DNA of 64,000 nucleotides, taken from positions 62,001 through 126,000 of the forward strand of contig NZ_SMLH01000002.1 of the NCBI RefSeq assembly GCF_004349315.1. Direction: 5' to 3'. Made by a program: the position numbers and the translations under genes. Positions 53,242 through 61,518 of the stretch are shown here, piece after piece. Every line of letters begins with the position of its first letter. Position 1 is the stretch's first letter. The notes below the pieces were generated by a model. The model had not been told where the DNA came from. It ran no database searches and saw only the letters and a list, made by a program, of their open reading frames with translations. The DNA is from Flavobacterium ranwuense. Lineage in GTDB: Bacteria; Bacteroidota; Bacteroidia; Flavobacteriales; Flavobacteriaceae.

Positions 53242-54024
53242 ATGAATTCAAGACAACACCAACTGCAAGCTTTCGAAAGATTATTAGACGTTATGGATGA
53301 TTTGCGAGAAAAATGTCCTTGGGACAAAAAGCAAACCATGCAAACGTTGCGTCATCTTACCATTGAAGAAACCTACGAATTAGGCGATGCTATTTTAGAT
53401 AACGATTTAAATGAAGTCAAAAAAGAATTAGGGGATTTGTTATTGCATATTGTTTTCTATGCCAAAATAGGAAGCGAGACGAACGATTTTGATATGGCTG
53501 ACGTCTGTAATGAAATTTGTGAAAAGTTAATTCATCGTCATCCGCATATTTATAGCGATGTGGTGGTAAAAGACGAGGAAGAAGTAAAACAAAACTGGGA
53601 AAAACTGAAACTGAAAGAAGGTAAAAAGTCTGTTCTGGAAGGCGTTCCAAAAAGTTTACCCGCATTAGTAAAAGCAAGCCGAATTCAGGATAAAGTAAAA
53701 GGAGTGGGATTTGATTGGGAAGAGTCGCATCAGGTTTGGGATAAAGTTCAAGAAGAATTGGAAGAATTACAAGTTGAGGTTGAAGCAGGTGATCAGGATA
53801 AAATCGAAGCCGAATTTGGCGATGTTTTATTTTCGATGATCAATTATGCCCGATTTCTGAATGTAAATCCCGAAGATGCTTTGGAACGCACCAATAAAAA
53901 ATTCATTAAACGCTTTCAATATTTGGAAAGTAAAGCTGGAGAGTTAGGAAAACCCTTAATGGATATGACTTTATCCGAAATGGATGTTTTTTGGGAAGAA
54001 GCGAAGCGTCTTCCTAACAAATAG
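53242..54024 (+). CDS. mazG: Nucleoside triphosphate pyrophosphohydrolase
   Basis: A 260-residue enzyme with two MazG domains. The first has CPWDKKQTMQTLRHLTIEET and ELGDAILDNDLNEVKKELGD with the metal-binding EExxE and ExxD residues; the second has ELEELQVEVEAGDQDKIEAE and FGDVLFSMINYARF. It cleaves NTPs to NMPs and pyrophosphate and helps keep odd nucleotides out of the pool. The end FWEEAKRLPNK-stop is odd: a second copy of the coding end, FWEEAKKL-stop, sits 69 bases further on (see 53989-54074). Confidence 0.94.
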   Translation: MNSRQHQLQAFERLLDVMDDLREKCPWDKKQTMQTLRHLTIEETYELGDAILDNDLNEVKKELGDLLLHIVFYAKIGSETNDFDMADVCNEICEKLIHRHPHIYSDVVVKDEEEVKQNWEKLKLKEGKKSVLEGVPKSLPALVKASRIQDKVKGVGFDWEESHQVWDKVQEELEELQVEVEAGDQDKIEAEFGDVLFSMINYARFLNVNPEDALERTNKKFIKRFQYLESKAGELGKPLMDMTLSEMDVFWEEAKRLPNK

Positions 54025-54074
54025 GAATTGGAAATCTATGATTTCCAAATAACCCAATTTTGGGAAGAAGCGAA
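53989..54074 (+). repeat. 17-bp direct repeat at the end of mazG, with hairpin between
   Basis: TTTTGGGAAGAAGCGAA occurs at 53989-54005, inside the last mazG codons, and again at 54058-54074, outside the gene. The second copy still reads as FWEEAKKL and a stop. Between them TGGAAATC-TAT-GATTTCCA (54029-54047) is a perfect hairpin. This looks like a small insertion or duplication that changed the mazG C-terminus. Confidence 0.75.
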
Positions 54075-54083
54075 AAAACTATA

Positions 54084-54112
54084 GTGTTAAGTGTTCAGTT
54101 TTTCAATGTTTA
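54084..54112. repeat. Degenerate TGTTCAGTTT string
   Basis: GTGTTAAGTGTTCAGTTTTTCAATG upstream of the permease gene is the inverted form of ACTGAACACT units seen at 40660-40685 and 62744-62781. No coding potential. Confidence 0.4.
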
Positions 54113-54135
54113 GTATTAAATAATTAAAATATCCA

Positions 54136-55584
54136 ATGTCAGAAAATAAAACCGAGTTAAAACGTTCTTTAGGATTAATTGACGCCACGAGTTTAGTTGC
54201 CGGTTCCATGATAGGATCCGGAATTTTCATTGTTACTTCAGCCATGGCCAGGGATATTGGATCTGCTGCTTGGTTACTGGTAATTTGGTTGGTAACGGGA
54301 TTAATCACGGTTGCTGCTGCATTGAGTTATGGTGAATTAGCAGGGATGATGCCCAATGCGGGAGGACAATTCGTTTATATACAACGCGCGTACGGAAGAT
54401 TAGTTTCTTTCCTGTATGGTTGGACCGTTTTTACAGTAATCCAAACAGGAGTTATTGCTGCGATTGCAGTTACTTTTGCTAATTATGCCGCTATCTTTTT
54501 CCCTGTTCTGGATCATACACTTTTTACAGTTGGTACTGCATTTGTTTTTTCGTACCAAAAAGTTTTGGCTATTTTTAGTATAATACTGCTCACGTACATT
54601 AACACTAAAGGGGTTGAAAGCGGAAAAACTGTTCAGCTGATCTTTACTTCGGCTAAATTAATTGCGCTTTTTGCATTGATTGTTTTAGGATTGTATGTTG
54701 GTTTACAAACGGATATTTTGTCCAATAATTTCGAAAATATGTGGGAAGCCAGTAAAACGGTTGTTAATCCTGACGGAACAATTACAGTTACAAAGTTAGC
54801 TGGAATGGCTATTTTGGGCGCTGCAGGAGCAACAATAATTAACTCGTTGTTTTCAAGTGATGCCTGGAATAATGTCACTTTTATTGCAGGAGAAATTAAA
54901 GAACCAAAAAAGAATATTCCACGAAGTTTGTTTCTAGGAACCTTAATTGTTACCGTTATTTATGTTTTAGCGAATGTTGCTTATTTGGCTTTGTTGCCAA
55001 TGCAGGGAACTCCAACCGCTACTGATATTGCTGGTAACGGAATCATGTTTGCCAGTAATGATAGAGTAGGAGCGGCCGCTGCAAGTATGATTATGGGAAA
55101 TGTAAGTGTTTTTGTTATGGCTGGCCTAATCATGGTTTCCACTTTTGGTTGCAATAGCGGTTTGATTCTTTCCGGAGGAAGATTGTTTTTTGCAATGGCA
55201 AAAGATGGATTGTTTTTTAAACAAGCTACTGAACTCAATAAAAACCAGGTTCCGGCCAAAGCGTTATGGGTACAATGTATTTGGGCTTGTGTACTTTGTG
55301 TTTCGGGAAAATTCGGGGATTTATTGACCTATGCTACTTTTGCGTCATTGTTGTTTTATATATTGACGATTTTGGGCGTTTTTATCCTTAGAAAAAAAGA
55401 GCCAAATGCAGATAGGCCTTATAAAGCGGTTGGCTATCCAATTGTACCGGCACTTTATATTATTGTAACAGTGGCAATATGCCTCACTTTACTGATTTAT
55501 GATACGTTCAATACAGGATTGGGATTGGGTATTGTTGCGTTGGGAATTCCAGTGTATTATTTTGTTATGAATAAGAAAGAATAA
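54136..55584 (+). CDS. APC-family amino acid permease
   Basis: A 482-residue transporter with about 12 membrane helices. The first helix has DATSLVAGSMIGSGIFIVTS with the GSGIF substrate-binding bend of APC transporters, and YGELAGMMPNAGGQFVYIQR is the conserved helix 2-3 region. It imports or exchanges amino acids across the inner membrane; specificity cannot be read. A Ser-rich loop SSDAWNNVTFIAGEIK is conserved in the LAT/eukaryotic-like group. It is the last gene in the run that starts at def. Confidence 0.92.
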   Translation: MSENKTELKRSLGLIDATSLVAGSMIGSGIFIVTSAMARDIGSAAWLLVIWLVTGLITVAAALSYGELAGMMPNAGGQFVYIQRAYGRLVSFLYGWTVFTVIQTGVIAAIAVTFANYAAIFFPVLDHTLFTVGTAFVFSYQKVLAIFSIILLTYINTKGVESGKTVQLIFTSAKLIALFALIVLGLYVGLQTDILSNNFENMWEASKTVVNPDGTITVTKLAGMAILGAAGATIINSLFSSDAWNNVTFIAGEIKEPKKNIPRSLFLGTLIVTVIYVLANVAYLALLPMQGTPTATDIAGNGIMFASNDRVGAAAASMIMGNVSVFVMAGLIMVSTFGCNSGLILSGGRLFFAMAKDGLFFKQATELNKNQVPAKALWVQCIWACVLCVSGKFGDLLTYATFASLLFYILTILGVFILRKKEPNADRPYKAVGYPIVPALYIIVTVAICLTLLIYDTFNTGLGLGIVALGIPVYYFVMNKKE

Positions 55585-55686
55585 TGTAAATCCTGATGAA
55601 TTACTTTCTATAAATTATTTTTTTAACGTCAATCAAAAGTAAAGTAACTGCATTAATAATTTCATGTTGAAAAAACTTTCACAAAA

Positions 55687-55710
55687 AAAGAGGCTTTCGA
55701 AAGCCTCTTT
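55687..55710. terminator. Terminator for the 55729 gene, possibly bidirectional
   Basis: A perfect 24-base palindrome, AAAGAGGCTTTC and its reverse complement. On the minus strand it is followed by further Ts (complement of 55683-55686), 19 bases past the stop at 55729. Confidence 0.85.
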
Positions 55711-55728
55711 ACGGAACATACCAGTTAG

Positions 55729-56205
55729 TTAAACTGTGATGCAATCCTGAATCATTCTTGCCCATTTTTTGGCTAGTTGATGGTCTTCATACAAACAAAC
55801 TTGATTAATTTGATCATTTTCAATTTTGTAAAATGAAATCAATTCAACTTTCTTACCTTCTATGTGTTGAAATTCAAATTCAATTTTTAGAATGGTATCA
55901 CTATTATTCTCTGTTGTTGGAACCAGTTTACAAGATTGAATCGTATTTAAGTCTACAAAAGAAACAACTTCTTCCGTTGCATTAAAATCTATCAAAAGAA
56001 ATCCTTTGTTTTTTTCGTCTAATGCCAAGACTTTTTTATTTTGTGTTTCGGTTAATTCAAAATTAAAGCGATTGTTTTGGTTGAACTTGGTTTTTATGGC
56101 TTTGATTTTTGTTTTGTTAATCGAATTTGATCGAATCACATAGAAAAGAGGTATTCCCATTAATGCGGTCATTATAATTCCAATTATAGTTACGGATGTA
56201 TCCAT
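55729..56205 (-). CDS. Single-pass membrane protein of unknown function
   Basis: A 158-residue protein with one N-terminal membrane helix (about 6-25, VTIIGIIMTALMGIPLFYVI) and a soluble part rich in strands (FLLIDFNATEEVVSFVDL, ILKIEFEFQHIEGKKVELIS). The soluble domain resembles a small PH-like or lipocalin-like fold, but no family is recognised. It probably faces the cytoplasm. A terminator follows. Confidence 0.72.
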   Translation of the reverse strand: MDTSVTIIGIIMTALMGIPLFYVIRSNSINKTKIKAIKTKFNQNNRFNFELTETQNKKVLALDEKNKGFLLIDFNATEEVVSFVDLNTIQSCKLVPTTENNSDTILKIEFEFQHIEGKKVELISFYKIENDQINQVCLYEDHQLAKKWARMIQDCITV

Positions 56206-56307
56206 TTTTTTTATTTTTTAGTTATTTGTAAAGCATGATAAGTTGAACTGAAAACCAAAAGGAATCAATTCAAAAAGGAAGATAAGTTACGGAATCAGTG
56301 CTTCAAA

Positions 56308-56655
56308 TCACCAAAAAAAATGGAAAGGAAAGAGTAGGAGCGAAACCATCTCACAACGATTGATGTCTTGTTTCGCGAAACGAATAAAGAATGTAGAAAG
56401 TTTAAAATCAGGAATTATGATCAGAAAATTCTCTAGATATTTTGCAATCGTATAATCTGGAGTTTTATGATAGGAAGTAAATGTGTTACTTACCTGTGGT
56501 TGTATGAAATCTGAAGAATGAATGCTGTCAACAGAAACCGAAGAGCTGGATTTTTCTAATCGAATGGTATGAATAGAATCTTCATTTGCACAAAAAGCAA
56601 ATAAAACCGCTATTAAAAGCCCAATAAAAACAACTGTTTTTCGAAACAAATTCAT
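56308..56655 (-). CDS. Small exported or membrane protein of unknown function
   Basis: A 115-residue protein with a hydrophobic N-terminus (VVFIGLLIAVLFAFCA), either a signal peptide or an anchor. A Ser-rich middle (SSSSVSVDSIHSSDF) precedes a hydrophobic end (MVSLLLFPFHFFW). No homology can be claimed. A TAAATTTG -7 box at 56667-56660 touches the start, so the transcript may be leaderless. A real gene is likely because of the signal-like start and the regulatory spacing, but proof is lacking. Confidence 0.5.
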   Translation of the reverse strand: MNLFRKTVVFIGLLIAVLFAFCANEDSIHTIRLEKSSSSVSVDSIHSSDFIQPQVSNTFTSYHKTPDYTIAKYLENFLIIIPDFKLSTFFIRFAKQDINRCEMVSLLLFPFHFFW

Positions 56656-56748
56656 TTTGCAAATTTAAAATTTGTCGCTCGGATTATATAATTTTTTCTA
56701 ATAAATGAAAGTTAAAGTTTAGGTTCAGATAGGTTTTCTCCATAAAAA

Positions 56749-56775
56749 AACCTCGAACTATTTAAGATCGAGGTT
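56749..56775 (-). terminator. Terminator of the DUF349 gene
   Basis: AACCTCGA (56749-56756) and TCGAGGTT (56768-56775) form a stem that on the minus strand is followed by a run of Ts (complement of 56744-56748). It lies 25 bases past the stop. Confidence 0.82.
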
Positions 56776-56799
56776 CTGTTTTTTAACTTGGACTGAAAT

Positions 56800-58824
56800 T
56801 TATTGTTGGTTTAAATTTCTCAATTGTTTTAATTTTTCTTTCCAAACATCAAGGCTTTCTTTGTGGATAGCGATATTTTTACGTACTTCTAACACAATAG
56901 AATTTTCTTTTTTTGCATTTCTGGTATTGGTAAAGAATTGAATGTTGTTTTCCAATTGGAAAATTTCATTTTGAACTTCATCAATTTTACGCATTAAGAA
57001 AATCTTTTCGTTATCCAGCTTTCGAGTATCATTGCTTTCAGACAGATGATCCATTCTATTAGCGAAACGCATCATATCAGTATCTTTTTTGCTCAAACTC
57101 AATTTTTCAAAAAGTGCATCTAAGATTTTATTAAATTTTCCTTCAATATGTCTTCTTGGGAAAGGTACTTTTCCAAAGTTTTTCCAGGTTTCGATATGCA
57201 ATTTGATAGCATCCAAATCTGTTTTGTGGTCTCCGGTCAATTGAAATTCTCTCAACGTTTCCAAGTAGGATTTTTTATTATCAAATGCCTCTACTTCTTC
57301 GCCGTTTTCCTCATTCTTTTGCTCTTTTAACTTGTCAAAATAATGATTACAGGCATCTTTAAACTCTTTCCAGATTTTATCCGAATATTTTCTTGGTACA
57401 TGCCCTATCTGTTTCCACTCATCTTGAATTTGTTTCATGATAGGTGTGGTAACAGCAAAATCAAGGCTTTCTTGTAACTCTTTGGCTTTGGCAACAAGAG
57501 CTGTTTTCTTGCTTAAATTGTCGTTTTGATCTTTTTTAATGTCTTTGTAAAATGAATTTTTGAAAGAATTAAAATTTCTGACAGCAGTTTTAAAACTAGC
57601 CCAAGTTTCCTCATTCACATCCGATGGAACTTTTCCAGCAGAGAAGAAAGCGGTACGCAACGCTTCTACTTTCTCTATTTGAGCAAGCCATTGTGTATGA
57701 GCATTTACTTTTTCAGTAGCTAAAACTTCAATTTTGGCAATGATTTCTTTTTTCTTTTCTAAATTCTCAAGTTCCGTTCCTTTTTGATTCTCGAACAGAA
57801 CTTCACGTTTATCATGCATTTGTTTGGTCAAATCGCTAAACTTGTTCCAAATCGCATCACGATGCTCTCTGGAAACAGGCCCAATGTCTTCTTTCCAAAT
57901 CCTGTGTAAATCCTGTAGTTCTCTGAACGCTTTGTTAATATCAGCTTCCTTCACCAATTCTTCAACACGCGCTACAATTTTTTGTTTTTGCTCTAAATTA
58001 TGTTTAAAATCTAAATCTCTGGCTTCTCGGTCTAAATGCAGATAATCATAGAAATTTTCCACATGAAAATGGAAATTGTTCCAAACGTGGTTGTATTTAT
58101 CTTTTGGAATTGGTCCGGCAGTTTTCCATCGTTCTCTTAAATCATTAAAATGTTTTAAAGTGTCTTTGATGTTTTCCTGTGGGTTAATCAACTCTTTCAA
58201 TTCCTCAACAATAGCCAAACGGTTTTCTAAATTCGTTTTTAGATTCGTTTGTAAACTCTTGAAATGGGTATTTTTAGTATCTCTAAAAAGAGAATAATAT
58301 TTATCAAAATTTGTTTTTAGTGGAGAATGATATTGAAAATCTTCGTTAGGGTCTTGATTTTCTGCTAGAAACTCCTCTTTTTTCTCCTCAATAAGGTGGT
58401 TGTATTTAGCCAAAAATGCTTTTTTGATTTCTTCAATATGCTCCTTAAATGACATTGCTTTTTCATTGGAAACTAAACTTTTCAGTTCGTCTACCAGTGC
58501 TTCAAGTGATAAGGTATCATAATCCTGCATTGGAATTTCATGACGTTCCTTCAACGTTTCATCCTCACTTTCGGCAGCATTTGTTTCGGTAATAGCATCT
58601 AGTACAGTCTGGTTTTCTGTCTCTGTAATAGGTTCAGCACCTAATAATTCTTCACCATTTAAAGTTGCTACATTGTCTTCTGCAGGAATAGTAGTAACGC
58701 TGTCACTAGTTTCCACTACAGTTTCCGTTTCCAAAACTTCTGGTTCTAATGCAGCAGATTCAACAGAATTGTGGTCTAAATTTCCATCTGCCTCTAGCAG
58801 GTTATCATTCTTTTCTTCTAACAT
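56800..58824 (-). CDS. DUF349-repeat protein
   Basis: A 674-residue coiled-coil-rich protein if started at MLEEKNDNLL (58824); this start is chosen because a complete promoter at 58865-58895 lies upstream, and the longer frame to 58884 would run through its -7 box. An acidic Glu/Thr/Val-rich region (about 1-90) precedes at least five DUF349 repeats (about 140-580) of the type LKHFNDLRERWKTAGPIPKD and MKQIQDEWKQIGHVPRKYSD. The C-terminus is a coiled coil (IDEVQNEIFQLENNIQFF). Family members are cytoplasmic; the function is unknown. Confidence 0.9.
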   Translation of the reverse strand: MLEEKNDNLLEADGNLDHNSVESAALEPEVLETETVVETSDSVTTIPAEDNVATLNGEELLGAEPITETENQTVLDAITETNAAESEDETLKERHEIPMQDYDTLSLEALVDELKSLVSNEKAMSFKEHIEEIKKAFLAKYNHLIEEKKEEFLAENQDPNEDFQYHSPLKTNFDKYYSLFRDTKNTHFKSLQTNLKTNLENRLAIVEELKELINPQENIKDTLKHFNDLRERWKTAGPIPKDKYNHVWNNFHFHVENFYDYLHLDREARDLDFKHNLEQKQKIVARVEELVKEADINKAFRELQDLHRIWKEDIGPVSREHRDAIWNKFSDLTKQMHDKREVLFENQKGTELENLEKKKEIIAKIEVLATEKVNAHTQWLAQIEKVEALRTAFFSAGKVPSDVNEETWASFKTAVRNFNSFKNSFYKDIKKDQNDNLSKKTALVAKAKELQESLDFAVTTPIMKQIQDEWKQIGHVPRKYSDKIWKEFKDACNHYFDKLKEQKNEENGEEVEAFDNKKSYLETLREFQLTGDHKTDLDAIKLHIETWKNFGKVPFPRRHIEGKFNKILDALFEKLSLSKKDTDMMRFANRMDHLSESNDTRKLDNEKIFLMRKIDEVQNEIFQLENNIQFFTNTRNAKKENSIVLEVRKNIAIHKESLDVWKEKLKQLRNLNQQ

Positions 58825-58864
58825 TTTTTCAATGTGTAAGGTTCCTATTTTTTTTAACGAACAC

Positions 58865-58895
58865 GAAAGATAGTAAAGGAGCATGAAATTTCAAA
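58865..58895 (-). promoter_or_regulatory. Promoter of the DUF349 gene
   Basis: TTTG (58895-58892), 19 bases, TATCTTTC (58872-58865) on the minus strand match TTTG-N19-TAnnTTTG except the last base. It supports the start at 58824. Confidence 0.6.
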
Positions 58896-58945
58896 ATAAA
58901 TCCTTTATTTATAGTCGTTTTAGGTTAGGAAATAGTTTTTTTTGT

Positions 58946-59024
58946 AGCAATTTCCTGCTGTTCGCTGTATCTTTTTTGTCTCTGAAAAACGAGACAAAAA
59001 AGGATGCCGCTACCATCAGGGCTA
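58946..59024 (+). repeat. Dispersed structured repeat, copy A
   Basis: A 79-base element with arms AGCAATTTCCTGCTG at one end and CATCAGGGCTA at the other, and a central perfect hairpin CTTTTTTGTCTC / GAGACAAAAAAG (58971-58982 and 58991-59002, 8-base loop). An inverted copy is at 61417-61494. From memory, elements with GCAGGAAAT and TAGCCCTGAT ends recur in intergenic regions of Flavobacterium genomes; this is recall, not a search. The 323-base gap 58825-59147 holds this repeat, the DUF349 promoter and a second stem (59036-59093). Confidence 0.75.
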
Positions 59025-59035
59025 GAGTTTTGAGG

Positions 59036-59093
59036 TTTCAAGTGTGATTTTTTTTTCGAGTTTGTTTTCTTTCAAACAAAAAACCACTTGAAA
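59036..59093 (-). terminator. Large stem downstream of aroE
   Basis: TTTCAAGTG (59036-59044) and CACTTGAAA (59085-59093) pair; inside them GTTTG (59060-59064) and CAAAC (59073-59077) make a second stem. It ends 54 bases past the aroE stop and may end that transcript, though the position of the T tract (inside the loop) is unusual. Confidence 0.45.
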
Positions 59094-59147
59094 AGAGTGT
59101 TTTTTTATGTACCCAAATACGTGTAAGAAGTAAACGCTGTATTTAGA

Positions 59148-59897
59148 TTATTTATTCCAAATCTTCCAAGCTTTTTCCGCTTGAAAAATGAGCATATCCA
59201 AACCATTTTTGATTTGTGCTCCTTGTTGTTTGGCTTTTTTAAGGAATTGCGTTTCGGCGGGATTGTAAATCAAGTCAAACGCAATGTGCTTCTCCGTAAA
59301 AAACTCATACGGAAGTAACGGAAATGCCTCCACATTAGGACTTGTTCCTACGGGAGTCGAGTTAATTATGATTTGGTAATTATCGAATGTAGTTGCGTTG
59401 ATTCGGTTATAGTCGATTGCATTTTCTTTGGCTTCTCTGGAAACAAAAGTGTACGGAATATCCAGTTCGTCCAATGCATACGCCACTCCTTTAGAAGCGC
59501 CGCCTGTGCCTAAAATCAGGGCTTTTTTATGGTGCGGTTGCAATAACGGTTCTAGTGATTTTTTGAAACCATAATAATCCGTATTATAGCCTTTCAACTT
59601 TCCTTTTTTGGTGATTTTTATGGTATTTACAGCGCCAATTAATTCCGCTTTTTTAGATAATTTATCCAAAAACGGAATTACTGTTTCCTTATACGGAATG
59701 GTAACATTCAATCCTTTTAAATCCGAAGTGTTTTTAATTACCTCTGGAAAGGCAGTTATCTCGGGAATATCAAAATTTTCATAGGTACAACCTGCAAAAT
59801 TTTCGCTATTAAATTTATCGGTAAAATATCCTTTAGAAAAAGAATAATTAATGTTACGTCCTAATAATCCAAAGCGTTTTCTAACTATGTCAACCAT
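59148..59897 (-). CDS. aroE: Shikimate dehydrogenase
   Basis: A 249-residue enzyme, slightly shorter than usual. FGLLGRNINYSFSKGYF (9-25) has the substrate-binding Ser pair, GLNVTIPYKE holds the catalytic Lys, GAVNTIK and GYNTDYYGF the Asp, and LILGTGGASKGVAYAL the NADPH site. It reduces 3-dehydroshikimate to shikimate for aromatic amino acid synthesis. It lies 2 bases downstream of the TPR gene, so the two are coupled. Both sit between two inverted repeats. Confidence 0.94.
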   Translation of the reverse strand: MVDIVRKRFGLLGRNINYSFSKGYFTDKFNSENFAGCTYENFDIPEITAFPEVIKNTSDLKGLNVTIPYKETVIPFLDKLSKKAELIGAVNTIKITKKGKLKGYNTDYYGFKKSLEPLLQPHHKKALILGTGGASKGVAYALDELDIPYTFVSREAKENAIDYNRINATTFDNYQIIINSTPVGTSPNVEAFPLLPYEFFTEKHIAFDLIYNPAETQFLKKAKQQGAQIKNGLDMLIFQAEKAWKIWNK

Positions 59898-59899
59898 TA

Positions 59900-61294
59900 T
59901 TATTTTTTATGTTTTGCAATATAATTCTGTACCATTTTTTTTGCCCAAACTACCGGGAATAAATCTTCTAAAAGGATATAATTGTCAAAATTCAATCGTA
60001 AGGCATTGCTCAAATGGAATTTTGCTTTTGTATTATCCGTTAGCATAAAATACAATCCTGCCAAACGGTATTCGATTTCATTCTCTTCCGGGAAATACTC
60101 AGAAGCTTGTAATAACGTTTGAATAGCACTTTCGAATTCCCCTAAAAACTGAAGAATATCTACCCAGAATAACCAAGTGTCTAATCCGTAATCACCAAAT
60201 TCTACTGCTTTTCTGTATCCAAATTCAGCTTCTTCAAAGAAGTTCATTTGTTTATTAATAGTCGCAAAGCGTTTCCAATACAAACGATTTTGGTTGTCAA
60301 TAGCTAATGCTTTGTTGACATAAAATAACGCTTTTTGGTAATTTTTTTGACGTACGTAAAAGTCAGTGATGGCAATCCAGCCTTTATCTAAAAGTGGATC
60401 TTCATGCACGGTTTGATTGAAATATTTTAATGCTAAAGCTTTGTTTCCTAATCTTTCATAGCATTTCCCCATTCGGAGTAAAGCATACGAAGTCGCATCA
60501 TCTAATTCAATGGTTCTGCTGTAGCTTTCTATAGCTTCATCGTATTTTTTTAATCGTTCGTACGCTTTTGCTTTTTCCATGAAAGCACCAAGGAATTCAT
60601 CATCGATTAAAGTGGCATAATCAAAGGCGCGAATCGCATTTTCATATTCTTTAACGCCATAATGCAAACGTCCCAGTTGATGCCAGGCGATTTCACTGTA
60701 TGGGTTTTTGTCAATGTATTTGTTTAAATAGGTAATAGCTTCTTGGTTTTGATCTAAAAATTCAAAACAATACACTACGTTATACAATGCTGATTGGTCT
60801 TCCAGATCTTCTTCTAAACACTTGATAAAGCTTTCTTTTGCCATTTCAAGATTGTCCATAAAAAGATATTCCATGCCTATCAAATTATAGACATCGGCAT
60901 AATCATCGGTGTATTTTAAAGCTATTCTTAGTAATTCAACTGCCTTTTCGTGTTGGTCTCTTTTAGAGCAGATATTGGCTTTTTGAATGTAAATTTCTTC
61001 ATTGGTTGGTTCAATGGCGTACAACTCATTCAATAGCTTTTCAGCCAATTCGAGTTTGTCATCATAGACTAACATTTCCACTTGAACTAATTTTAGTCCG
61101 GTAGATTTTGGATGTTGTTCCAATGCCAGTTTTAGTGCTTTTTTTGCCAAAGCGGCCTTACCCATATCGAGATAATGAAGAATAATTTCTTCAAATTCTT
61201 CGGAGTCAAAAAAGAGTACTTTGTTGGTTTTCAACATGGACTCAAATTTAGACAGGGATAAGTTATAGTCTTCTTCTTCGTTGCTTAATTGCAT
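59900..61294 (-). CDS. Tetratricopeptide repeat protein
   Basis: A 464-residue soluble protein made of about eleven TPR units from about residue 20 (for example AEKLLNELYAIEPTNEEIYI, IRAFDYATLIDDEFLGAFME, ALKYFNQTVHEDPLLDKGWI). There is no signal peptide. TPRs make a superhelix for protein contact; the partner is unknown. The 2-base gap to aroE shows one transcript, but no link to shikimate synthesis is established. A 16-base palindrome (61315-61330) lies 21 bases before its start. Confidence 0.9.
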   Translation of the reverse strand: MQLSNEEEDYNLSLSKFESMLKTNKVLFFDSEEFEEIILHYLDMGKAALAKKALKLALEQHPKSTGLKLVQVEMLVYDDKLELAEKLLNELYAIEPTNEEIYIQKANICSKRDQHEKAVELLRIALKYTDDYADVYNLIGMEYLFMDNLEMAKESFIKCLEEDLEDQSALYNVVYCFEFLDQNQEAITYLNKYIDKNPYSEIAWHQLGRLHYGVKEYENAIRAFDYATLIDDEFLGAFMEKAKAYERLKKYDEAIESYSRTIELDDATSYALLRMGKCYERLGNKALALKYFNQTVHEDPLLDKGWIAITDFYVRQKNYQKALFYVNKALAIDNQNRLYWKRFATINKQMNFFEEAEFGYRKAVEFGDYGLDTWLFWVDILQFLGEFESAIQTLLQASEYFPEENEIEYRLAGLYFMLTDNTKAKFHLSNALRLNFDNYILLEDLFPVVWAKKMVQNYIAKHKK

Positions 61295-61314
61295 ACTGTG
61301 TGTTTTTAATTTGG

Positions 61315-61330
61315 CCTAAATAAATTTAGG
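61315..61330. promoter_or_regulatory. Palindrome upstream of the TPR-aroE unit
   Basis: CCTAAAT-AA-ATTTAGG, perfect 7-base arms with a 2-base centre, 21 bases before the TPR gene start. Possible operator; no regulator is known. Confidence 0.35.
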
Positions 61331-61416
61331 TAATCGTGCTTATAATGTGAGGGAAAGTTAGAATTGTTGTGAACAATTTAATTAACAAAAAAAGCTTTGG
61401 TTTAATACTGAAGCCA

Positions 61417-61494
61417 TAGCCCTGATAAGAGTGGAAATCCTTTTATTTTTTTCTTTAAAAAAGTAAAAGATTATAACGGATAGCAGGAAATAGC
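61417..61494 (-). repeat. Dispersed structured repeat, copy B (inverted)
   Basis: A 78-base element, inverted relative to copy A: it begins TAGCCCTGAT and ends GATAGCAGGAAATAGCT. Its central hairpin (61440-61470) has A/T-rich arms with one mismatch and shares little sequence with that of copy A, while the ends match well. So the fold and the ends are kept and the stem sequence drifts. It lies between the aminotransferase and TPR genes. Confidence 0.72.
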
Positions 61495-61518
61495 TCCCAA
61501 TTGCTATATTTTTAACTA

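Noticed and set aside
58824..58884. Longer start of the DUF349 protein
   Set aside because: The extra 20 codons run through the -7 box of a good promoter and have no family resemblance.
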